DNA of 5,315 bases from an uncultured bacterium (lineage in GTDB: Bacteria; Bacillota_I; Bacilli_A; RF39; UBA660): the NCBI GenBank assembly GCA_905215145.1, contig CAJMOW010000098.1, forward strand, positions 1 to 5,315, written 5' to 3'. The first letter of the stretch is position 1. The number at the start of each line of letters is the position of its first letter. The notes below the pieces were generated by a model that was not told where the DNA came from, made no database searches, and was given only the letters and a program-made list of their open reading frames with translations. Positions 1 through 5,315 of the stretch are shown piece by piece. The position numbers and the translations under genes are program-made.

Positions 1-2091
1 TGGATTACTTCTTGGAGTTCTTCCTATAGGATTTTGTGAAATATCTACAACTTTGTCTATATTTTCTATACCTAGTGCGCTTTTATAAAGTCCTGGTTTT
101 TCTTTTACTTTATATAGGTTATTAGCAACTACTTTTGATAATATTTCATTTACTAAACTACTTTTTCCACTTCCACTTACTCCAGTTACACAAATAAATT
201 TACCAAGTGGAAATTTAACGTTTATATTTTTTAAATTGTTTTCTTTTGCACCTTTTATCTCTATAAACTTTCCATTTCCTTTTCTTCTTTTACTTGGGAC
301 TTCTATTTTTTCTTTTCCAGTTAAATATCTTCCAGTTAAACTATTTTCATTTTTCATAACTTCTTCTGGTGTACCTTTAGCAACTATGTTCCCACCATGT
401 AATCCAGCACCGGGGCCTATATCTACTAAGTAATCACTAGCAAGCATTGTATCTGTATCATGTTCAACTACTATTAATGTATTTCCTAAATCTCTCATTT
501 CAAGCATAGAATTTATAAGTTTTTGATTATCACGTTGATGTAAACCAATACTTGGTTCATCGAGAACATATAAAACTCCTGTAAGTCTGGAACCAATTTG
601 AGTAGCTAAACGTATTCTTTGTGATTCTCCACCTGATAAAGTTCCTGCAGTACGTGCAAGTGTTAAATATGAAAGACCTACATTTTCTAGGAATGTTAAT
701 CTAGAATCAATTTCTTTTATTATCATTTCAGCTATTTGTTGTTTTTCTTTTGAAAGTTTTAAATTTAATATAAATTTATGTAACTCTTCAATACTTAATA
801 ATGTTATTTCGTATATATTTTTTTTATTTACAAGTACAGATAAAACTGATGAATCTAATCTAGAGCCTTTACATTTTGGACAAGTTGTTTCCACCATATA
901 TTGTTGAATCCAATCTCTTATCCATGTACTTTTTGTTTCAACATATCTTCTTTCTAAATTAGTTATTATTCCCTCATAATAATCTTTACTTATTCTTTTG
1001 TTACCATTTTTTGAAACATAATTAAATTCTAATAAATCTTTAGAACCATACAATATTATATTTAAGTCTTTTTTAGGTAAATTTTTTATTTTTTCATTTA
1101 AATCAATATTATAATATTTAGCTACTGTAGATATTTGTGTACTTATTATACTACTATCATCATCTAAATTAATTGCTACTATAGCTCCTTCATTTATACT
1201 TAAATCTTTGTTTGGTATTATTAAATCTTCATCTATAGAAAGTTTAATACCTAACCCTTTACATTCACTACATGCTCCATATGGTGCATTAAAGGAAAAC
1301 ATTCTAGGTTCTAATTCTGGAAGTGAAAAATCACATTCTGGGCATGCATAATTTTCGCTCATAACTATTGAATCTTTCGATACAACATCAACTACAACTT
1401 TTCCTTTTGATAGCTTTGCTGCAGTTTCTATTGAATCATATAATCTACTTCTAATTCCATCTTTGATTATTATTCTATCAATAACTACTTCAATATTATG
1501 TTTTTTATTTTTATCTAATTCTTTTACCTCTTCTATATCAAATTCTTCACCATCTATTTTTAATCTAACATAACCATCTTTTTTTAATTTTTCTATTAGT
1601 GTTGCCTGGCTACCTTTTTCACCAAACACAACTGGACTTAATATTTTAATTTTTGTATTTTCTTCTAAATTTAAAACCTGATCAACCATTTCTTCATAAC
1701 TTTGACTACTAATTGGTTTATTATGAACAGGACAATATGGTACACCTATTCTAGCATATAAAAGTCTTAAAAAATCATAAATTTCTGTTACAGTTCCAAC
1801 TGTACTTCTAGGATTTTTATTTGTAGTTTTTTGATCTATACTTATTGCTGGACTTAATCCCTCTATTGAATCAACATTAGGTTTTTCAGTTCCACCTAAA
1901 AATTGTCTTGCATAATTGCTTAAGCTTTCAACGTACCTTCTTTGACCTTCTGCATATATAGTATCAAAAGCTAAACTACTTTTTCCACTACCACTTACAC
2001 CTGTCATTACAATAAGTTTATTTTTAGGAAGTTCAATATCAATATTTTTTAAATTATTTTCTTTTGCACCTTTTATTATTATTTTATCCAT
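1..2091 (-). CDS. uvrA: UvrABC excinuclease subunit A, N-terminal 697 residues (partial)
   Basis: UvrA is the ATP-dependent damage sensor of nucleotide excision repair; it finds lesions as a dimer and loads UvrB. The reading frame is open from the ATG at 2091 to the window edge. The family is about 940 residues long, so roughly 240 C-terminal residues (third zinc module, second ABC signature and second Walker B) lie outside the window. Visible landmarks are: first Walker A GVSGSGKS at residues 31-38; cysteine pairs C250/C253 and C274/C277 (a zinc module); C404/C407, which may share a zinc site with C120/H123; ABC signature LSGGESQ at 485-491; Walker B with D511/E512; H-loop H544; second Walker A at 637-644; and the conserved RTPRSNP at 691-697, where the window ends. 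The start is set by an SD, AAAGGTGA, at 2096-2103 on the minus strand. No uvrB lies directly upstream, so uvrA has its own promoter, overlapped by a LexA box. No frameshift or missing motif is seen. Identity is close to certain. Confidence 0.97.
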   Translation of the reverse strand, partial: MDKIIIKGAKENNLKNIDIELPKNKLIVMTGVSGSGKSSLAFDTIYAEGQRRYVESLSNYARQFLGGTEKPNVDSIEGLSPAISIDQKTTNKNPRSTVGTVTEIYDFLRLLYARIGVPYCPVHNKPISSQSYEEMVDQVLNLEENTKIKILSPVVFGEKGSQATLIEKLKKDGYVRLKIDGEEFDIEEVKELDKNKKHNIEVVIDRIIIKDGIRSRLYDSIETAAKLSKGKVVVDVVSKDSIVMSENYACPECDFSLPELEPRMFSFNAPYGACSECKGLGIKLSIDEDLIIPNKDLSINEGAIVAINLDDDSSIISTQISTVAKYYNIDLNEKIKNLPKKDLNIILYGSKDLLEFNYVSKNGNKRISKDYYEGIITNLERRYVETKSTWIRDWIQQYMVETTCPKCKGSRLDSSVLSVLVNKKNIYEITLLSIEELHKFILNLKLSKEKQQIAEMIIKEIDSRLTFLENVGLSYLTLARTAGTLSGGESQRIRLATQIGSRLTGVLYVLDEPSIGLHQRDNQKLINSMLEMRDLGNTLIVVEHDTDTMLASDYLVDIGPGAGLHGGNIVAKGTPEEVMKNENSLTGRYLTGKEKIEVPSKRRKGNGKFIEIKGAKENNLKNINVKFPLGKFICVTGVSGSGKSSLVNEILSKVVANNLYKVKEKPGLYKSALGIENIDKVVDISQNPIGRTPRSNP

Positions 2092-2128
2092 ACTATCACC
2101 TTTATTTAATTTTTACTACACATATAAT

Positions 2129-2156
2129 TTTATACTTACGAACAATTGTTTGTAAA
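2129..2156 (-). promoter_or_regulatory. Candidate uvrA promoter P1 (LexA-overlapped)
   Basis: Read on the minus strand, TTTACA (2151-2156) and TATAAA (2129-2134) are separated by 16 bp. The predicted start is near 2122, which gives a leader of about 30 nt. The LexA dyad fills the spacer, the usual arrangement for SOS repression. The hexamers are plausible but not perfect, and P2 is an alternative. Confidence 0.55.
2136..2155. promoter_or_regulatory. LexA (SOS) operator for uvrA
   Basis: The core CGAACAATTGTTTG at 2139-2152 fits the Gram-positive LexA/DinR box (CGAAC-N4-GTTC/TG). The dyad extends to 20 bp with one mismatched pair (2140/2151). It lies about 45 bp upstream of the uvrA start. 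In one promoter model it sits between the -35 and -10 elements; in the other it lies immediately downstream of the start site. LexA bound there would block either. uvrA is a standard SOS gene, so site and target agree. The pyrG promoter is about 75 bp away and is probably not covered. Confidence 0.88.
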
Positions 2157-2167
2157 AACACATCATT

Positions 2168-2195
2168 ATTTTAGCACATTTTTCACTTATTTCAA
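2168..2195 (-). promoter_or_regulatory. Candidate uvrA promoter P2 (extended -10)
   Basis: Read on the minus strand, TTGAAA (2190-2195) and TAAAAT (2168-2173) are separated by 16 bp, and an extended -10 TGC (2174-2176) directly precedes the -10. The predicted start is near 2161, just upstream of the LexA box, so a bound repressor would obstruct initiation or early elongation. P1 and P2 may both be used, or only one may be real; the sequence alone cannot decide. Confidence 0.5.
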
Positions 2196-2225
2196 ATAGT
2201 TTTTTCACAAAAATAAAAATTATTA

Positions 2226-2255
2226 TTGATTTAACTAATAGATAAATGCTATACT
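2226..2255 (+). promoter_or_regulatory. pyrG promoter
   Basis: TTGATT (2226-2231) and TATACT (2250-2255) are separated by 18 bp, with an extended -10 TGC at 2247-2249. An A/T-rich tract upstream of the -35 (about 2209-2225) could act as an UP element. The predicted start falls at about 2260-2263, inside the AGAGAG repeat (2259-2264). That gives a leader of only about 40 nt before the pyrG ATG. Confidence 0.7.
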
Positions 2256-2258
2256 TTA

Positions 2259-2300
2259 AGAGAGCCTATAAAACTCTCTAGAAGTTTGAGGTGTTTTTTT
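2259..2300 (+). promoter_or_regulatory. pyrG leader with two competing hairpins (putative CTP attenuator)
   Basis: Structure A pairs AGAGAG (2259-2264) with CTCTCT (2274-2279) around a 9-nt loop. Structure B pairs 2265-2267 with 2289-2291 and 2271-2275 with 2283-2287, with a 3x1 internal loop and a 7-nt apical loop. B is followed by TG and seven T residues (2294-2300). B resembles a weak intrinsic terminator, and it also buries part of the SD GAGG. A and B share bases 2274-2275 and cannot form together without a pseudoknot. In Bacillus and Lactococcus, pyrG is controlled by a CTP-sensitive attenuator driven by slippage on an initial GGG. No GGG is present here, so any equivalent role is inference. 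All-or-none termination is doubtful because stem B is AU-rich. Confidence 0.5.
2288..2293 (+). promoter_or_regulatory. pyrG ribosome binding site
   Basis: GAGGTG ends 7 nt before the ATG at 2301, and the gap is entirely T. This SD fixes the start at 2301. An in-frame TTG at 2286 would begin before the SD itself, adding five residues that the family lacks. The AGG (2289-2291) is paired in the alternative leader hairpin B, so access may be regulated. Confidence 0.85.
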
Positions 2301-3899
2301 ATGACAAAGTATATTTTTGTAACAGGTGGCGTTGTTTCTGGATTAGGGAAAGGTATTACTGCTGCTTCTGTTGCACTATTATTAAAATCCAGAGGATACA
2401 AAGTATTTATGCAAAAATTTGATCCATATATTAATGTAGACCCTGGTACTATGAATCCAATACAACATGGAGAGGTTTATGTAACTTATGATGGTTGTGA
2501 AACTGACCTAGATTTAGGTCATTATGAAAGATTTATTGATGAGGAATTAAATTATACTTCTAATATAACAAGTGGCAAAATATATTCTGCTGTTATAGAA
2601 AAAGAAAGAAAAGGAGATTACTTAGGTGCGACTGTACAAATGGTACCTCATGTAACAAACGAAATTAAAAACAAGGTTTATGAAGCTGGTATATCTAGTG
2701 GAGCTGAATTTGTTATCACTGAAATTGGTGGAACTGTTGGTGATATAGAGTCAAGTACATTTATTGAAGCTTTAAGACAAATACAATATGAAAAAGGTGA
2801 AGAAAACACATTTTTTATCCATACAACATTAATTCCATATATATATGGTTCTAATGAGCTTAAAACAAAACCAACTCAAAATAGTGTTAAAGATTTAAGA
2901 AATATGGGAATTAGACCAAACGCATTAGTTTGTAGAACACCTTTCCCAACTAGTGAATCTATTAAGAAAAAATTATCACTATTTTGTTCTATTCCAGAAG
3001 AAAATATAATAGATGCAGTTGATGTTAAAAATATATATCAAATTCCTATTAATTTTTATGAACAAAAAATTGATGAAAGAATCTTAAATCAATTTAAAAT
3101 GCCTATAAAAAAAGCCAATATTAAATATTGGGAAGATCTAATAAAAACAGTAGATAATTTAAATAACGAAATTGAAATCGCACTTGTAGGTAAGTATGTA
3201 GAACTACATGATGCATATCTATCAGTAGCAGAATCACTTAGACATGCAGGATATAAATATAAAACAAAAATAAATATCAACTGGATTGATTCTGAATCAT
3301 TAGAAAAAAATGATGTTAATTTAAAAGAAATATTTAAAAATTCTAAAGGAATATTAGTACCAGGTGGTTTTGGTAATCGTGGTATTGAAGGAAAAATAAA
3401 AGCAATCAATTATTCTAGAGAAAACAACATTCCATTTCTTGGTATTTGTCTTGGTATGCAACTTGCCGTAATTGAATTTGCACGTAATGTATGTGGTATT
3501 AAAGAAGCTTCTTCCACAGAATTTAATGAATTATGCCCTGAACCTATAATAGATTTAATGGCAGATCAAAAATCAATTACAAATATGGGTGGAACGCTAA
3601 GACTTGGAAACTATGAATGTACATTAGTACATGATACTTTAGCTTACAAAGATTATAAACAAGATAAAATATTAGAACGTCATCGCCATAGATATGAGTT
3701 TAATAATAAATATAAAGAAACTTTAGAAAAAAAAGGTATGGTTTTTTCAGGTATAAATGAAGCAAGTAATTTAGTTGAGATTGTTGAATATCCTAAACAT
3801 AAACATTTTATAGCTTGTCAATTTCATCCTGAATTTAAAAGTAGACCTACTAGACCTCACCCACTTTTTGATTCATTTATAAAAGCAAGTTTAAATTAA
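2301..3899 (+). CDS. pyrG: CTP synthase (glutamine-hydrolysing)
   Basis: PyrG converts UTP to CTP using ATP and ammonia released from glutamine, the last step of pyrimidine nucleotide synthesis, in the cytosol. It has 532 residues, normal for the family (about 535). The N-terminal synthetase domain (about 1-265) shows the P-loop-like SGLGKGIT (13-20), DPYINVDPGT (41-50), ETDLDLGHYERF with Mg ligand D71 (67-78), EIGGTVGDIES with E141 (141-151) and KTKPTQ (188-193, UTP/CTP binding). The C-terminal class I glutamine amidotransferase domain (about 290-532) has the oxyanion-hole segment PGGFGNRG (354-361), nucleophile C383 in GICLGMQ, the lid GTLRLG (431-436), and the H509/E511 pair of the triad. 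All catalytic residues are present. The ATG at 2301 is preferred over the upstream TTG at 2286 because of the SD at 2288-2293. The gene stands alone, divergent from uvrA and convergent with the carboxypeptidase gene. rpoE (RNA polymerase delta), its common neighbour in Bacilli, is not beside it. Confidence 0.98.
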   Translation: MTKYIFVTGGVVSGLGKGITAASVALLLKSRGYKVFMQKFDPYINVDPGTMNPIQHGEVYVTYDGCETDLDLGHYERFIDEELNYTSNITSGKIYSAVIEKERKGDYLGATVQMVPHVTNEIKNKVYEAGISSGAEFVITEIGGTVGDIESSTFIEALRQIQYEKGEENTFFIHTTLIPYIYGSNELKTKPTQNSVKDLRNMGIRPNALVCRTPFPTSESIKKKLSLFCSIPEENIIDAVDVKNIYQIPINFYEQKIDERILNQFKMPIKKANIKYWEDLIKTVDNLNNEIEIALVGKYVELHDAYLSVAESLRHAGYKYKTKININWIDSESLEKNDVNLKEIFKNSKGILVPGGFGNRGIEGKIKAINYSRENNIPFLGICLGMQLAVIEFARNVCGIKEASSTEFNELCPEPIIDLMADQKSITNMGGTLRLGNYECTLVHDTLAYKDYKQDKILERHRHRYEFNNKYKETLEKKGMVFSGINEASNLVEIVEYPKHKHFIACQFHPEFKSRPTRPHPLFDSFIKASLN

Positions 3900-3908
3900 C
3901 TTGCTTTT
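3881..3908. terminator. Bidirectional intrinsic terminator between convergent genes
   Basis: AAAAGCAAGTT (3881-3891) pairs perfectly over 11 bp with AACTTGCTTTT (3898-3908), leaving the 6-nt loop TAAATT. Both arms are bounded by A or T tracts, so the RNA of either strand ends the stem in UUUU. It serves pyrG on the plus strand and the carboxypeptidase gene on the minus strand. Nearly all of it is coding: the last pyrG codons form the left arm, the pyrG stop lies at 3897-3899, and the opposing stop at 3907-3909 touches the right arm. Confidence 0.85.
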
Positions 3909-4560
3909 AATATTCTTCTAAAACTATATTTTTTTCATATATTATTTTTGCTACTTCTTTTCCAACATATCTATAATGCCATGGTTCATATTTAAATCCC
4001 GTTATGTTTTCTTTTCCTTTTGGATATCTTAATATAAAACCATATTTATATGCATTATCCCTCATCCATTCAAATTCATCACTAAATTCAAAATCATCAT
4101 AGCTATTATTTGAACCCATTACATCTACAGCTAAGCCAGTTTGATGTTCTGAGTGTCCAGGTTTTGCACTACAACTTAAAGCATATTCTATTCCATATTT
4201 TTCTGTATAGTAATTAAATAATTTATCTTGATATTCATAATTTCTATACGCAGAAACCGCTATTACTTTATATCCAAGTTTTGATGCATCACTACTAAGT
4301 GTTTCAAATGCTTCTTTAGCATCTTTTCTTAAAAATTTACCTTCATTTGAATATTTAACATTTATTTCTTCCAAATCATTTGGTACATAATTTTTATCAA
4401 GTTTGTTATTTTTATTAACTAAAACCAAAAGTTCATTTGGATTTTCTATTGTCTTTATATTTTTATAAAACATATTTTTAAAATTCACATCCTTCAAAAA
4501 AAATAGTAAAATTAATCCTATAAATATAACATAAAATATTATTTTATATACCTTGTTCAT
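3907..4560 (-). CDS. VanY/LdcB-type (peptidase M15B) membrane-anchored carboxypeptidase
   Basis: This is a 217-residue zinc peptidase predicted to trim C-terminal D-alanine from peptidoglycan stem peptides outside the membrane. One hydrophobic segment at residues 5-22 after a short basic N-terminus suggests a membrane anchor or uncleaved signal. No lipobox cysteine follows it; the only cysteine is C130. The catalytic domain (about 75-217) contains SAYRNYEYQ (103-111), the motif SEHQTGLAVD with zinc ligands H139 and D146, and EPWH with general base E192 and zinc ligand H195. All metal and catalytic residues of the family are present. The ATG at 4560 is backed by a strong SD, AAAGGAGA, at 4565-4572 with correct spacing. 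It lies 66 bp downstream of rpe on the same strand and may be read from the rsgA-rpe transcript. D,D-carboxypeptidase (VanY/DacB) versus L,D-carboxypeptidase (LdcB) activity cannot be told apart by motif. No vanRSHAX genes are nearby, so a role in glycopeptide resistance is unsupported. Confidence 0.9.
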   Translation of the reverse strand: MNKVYKIIFYVIFIGLILLFFLKDVNFKNMFYKNIKTIENPNELLVLVNKNNKLDKNYVPNDLEEINVKYSNEGKFLRKDAKEAFETLSSDASKLGYKVIAVSAYRNYEYQDKLFNYYTEKYGIEYALSCSAKPGHSEHQTGLAVDVMGSNNSYDDFEFSDEFEWMRDNAYKYGFILRYPKGKENITGFKYEPWHYRYVGKEVAKIIYEKNIVLEEY

Positions 4561-4626
4561 ATAATCTCCTTTAATAAATTATATGAAATAATAAATAATA
4601 ATTACGCTTATTTATAACCTATAATT

Positions 4627-5250
4627 TTACATTTTTTTTAAACTATCTATTTGCTTTTGATAATCATGACTATTTGTTATATAACTTCCTACAACATATA
4701 TATCAGAATTTACTTTTGAAATAGTGTCATTATTTATTCCACCATCTACTTCTATAATAAAATTGTTTTCTTTTTTTAATTCATTTAATTTATTAACTTT
4801 TGGAATAACGTCTTCTATAAATTTTTGACCTCCAAAACCTGGTTCAACTGTCATAACAAGTACTAAATCTATATATTTTAAATATGGTAATATAAAATTA
4901 ACATCTGTTTTAGGTTTAATTGATATTCCTACCTTTATGTTTTGTTTTTTTATATAATTTATTAAAAACATTATATCCTGATTAACTTCTAAATGAAATG
5001 TTATATATTCAGGTTTTATTATCTTAAAGTCATCTACATATTTTTTTACGTCTTCTACCATTAAATGTATATCTTTTGGTTTGTTAGTACCCTCTATTAA
5101 TGGTTTTAACTCATTTATATTCCATGTTTTATTTGGTACAAATTTTCCATCCATTATATCTAAGTGCATATAATCAATAGATGTTTCATCTATTTTTTTT
5201 ATATTTTCTTTTATATTTTCTTTTATTGATAATATAGATGCTGAAATCAT
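4627..5250 (-). CDS. rpe: Ribulose-phosphate 3-epimerase
   Basis: Rpe interconverts D-ribulose 5-phosphate and D-xylulose 5-phosphate in the pentose phosphate pathway, in the cytosol. The protein is a TIM barrel of 207 residues, slightly shorter than the usual 215-225. Diagnostic segments are SASILS (3-8), MHLDIMDGKFVPN (28-40), IHLMVED (61-67), TVEPGFGGQKF (134-144), VDGGI (168-172) and VGSYI (187-191). Metal ligands H29, D31, H62 and D169 are in place; D31 and D169 are the acid/base pair. The enzyme should be active, though parts of the barrel are divergent: the usual APSILS opening is SASILS, and the final phosphate-binding GSAIF reads GSYIT. The ATG at 5250 follows the SD GAGGTG at 5255-5260. 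The gene begins 3 nt after the stop of an rsgA-like gene whose TGA overlaps this SD, implying translational coupling. The order rsgA-rpe matches Bacillus. Confidence 0.95.
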   Translation of the reverse strand: MISASILSIKENIKENIKKIDETSIDYMHLDIMDGKFVPNKTWNINELKPLIEGTNKPKDIHLMVEDVKKYVDDFKIIKPEYITFHLEVNQDIMFLINYIKKQNIKVGISIKPKTDVNFILPYLKYIDLVLVMTVEPGFGGQKFIEDVIPKVNKLNELKKENNFIIEVDGGINNDTISKVNSDIYVVGSYITNSHDYQKQIDSLKKM

Positions 5251-5253
5251 ATT

Positions 5254-5315
5254 TCACCTCTTAATAAATTTTAAATAGTTTTCATATCTACTTTTCATAA
5301 TAACATTTTCTTTTA
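5254..5315 (-). CDS. rsgA: C-terminal end of a probable ribosome-maturation GTPase RsgA (partial)
   Basis: Nineteen codons and a TGA stop (5254-5256) are visible; the rest lies beyond the right edge. The tail reads KENVIMKSRYENYLKFIKR. It resembles the typical RsgA ending, where a short basic/acidic stretch is followed by an RYxNYLK helix. RsgA helps mature the 30S ribosomal subunit. The assignment rests on this short motif plus gene order, because rsgA lies directly upstream of rpe in Bacillus and many relatives. The stop overlaps the rpe SD and is in frame with the rpe ATG (TGA AAT ATG). There is too little sequence to exclude another protein. Confidence 0.62.
   Translation of the reverse strand, partial: KENVIMKSRYENYLKFIKR

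Noticed and set aside
236..433. A 65-codon plus-strand open frame
   Set aside because: It lies wholly inside uvrA on the opposite strand. Its Phe/Pro/Leu-rich product is the antisense of AT-rich coding sequence, and no SD or known domain is seen.
2092..2285. Riboswitch, small RNA or CRISPR-like structure in the uvrA-pyrG gap
   Set aside because: Beyond the promoters, the LexA box and the pyrG leader hairpins, no riboswitch core, tRNA-like fold or direct repeats were recognisable. The space is too short for the large metabolite riboswitches.
2286..2300. TTG start adding five residues (MRCFF) to PyrG
   Set aside because: The TTG precedes the GAGGTG SD, which then falls inside the extension. 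The family begins at the MTKYIFVTGG segment, so the ATG at 2301 is the better start.
3089..3409. A 106-codon minus-strand open frame
   Set aside because: It is antisense to the conserved glutaminase region of pyrG, and no recognisable domain or convincing ribosome binding site supports it.
4578..4583. TATAAT on the minus strand as a promoter for the carboxypeptidase gene
   Set aside because: No credible -35 lies 16-18 bp upstream. The predicted start would fall inside the SD (4565-4572), leaving almost no leader. In such AT-rich DNA a chance match is likely.
4584..4616. All-A/T inverted repeat (ATAAATAA / TTATTTAT) downstream of rpe as a terminator
   Set aside because: The stem has no G-C pairs, is unlikely to be stable, and is not followed by a clear T-run on the minus strand.

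Overview
The window is AT-rich chromosomal DNA from a low-GC Gram-positive bacterium (Bacillota or a close relative). Four observations support this: strongly A/T-biased codons, strong AGGAG/GAGGTG-type ribosome binding sites, a Gram-positive-type LexA operator (CGAAC-N4-GTTTG) in front of uvrA, and an rsgA-rpe gene pair as in Bacillus. Every Trp codon I checked in the genes is TGG, and the one gene-ending TGA falls where a stop is expected. The window therefore gives no sign of the mycoplasma code in which TGA means Trp. I cannot name the species; a reduced-genome, possibly host-associated lineage is only a guess.

Layout. Positions 1-2091 (minus) hold the first 697 codons of uvrA, the excinuclease DNA-damage sensor; its C-terminus lies beyond the left edge. 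Positions 2092-2300 are a divergent regulatory region. Toward uvrA it has a LexA box and two overlapping promoter candidates. Toward pyrG it has an extended -10 promoter and a short leader with two mutually exclusive hairpins. Positions 2301-3899 (plus) are pyrG, CTP synthase. It converges on a VanY/LdcB-type membrane-anchored carboxypeptidase gene (3907-4560, minus), and a perfect 11-bp hairpin that contains the ends of both genes serves as a two-way terminator. Positions 4627-5250 (minus) are rpe, ribulose-phosphate 3-epimerase. The last 19 codons of a gene that looks like rsgA (5254-5315, minus) sit directly upstream, in the same frame and separated from rpe by TGA AAT.

The genes are mostly housekeeping: DNA repair, CTP synthesis, peptidoglycan trimming, pentose phosphate metabolism and ribosome maturation. 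The most interesting element is the pyrG leader. Its predicted start lies in an AG dinucleotide repeat immediately followed by the first C residues, and a matching CTCTCT lies downstream inside a terminator or SD-sequestering hairpin. This resembles the logic of the CTP-sensing poly(G) slippage attenuator of Bacillus pyrG, but with a dinucleotide repeat instead of GGG. That is a hypothesis from sequence only.
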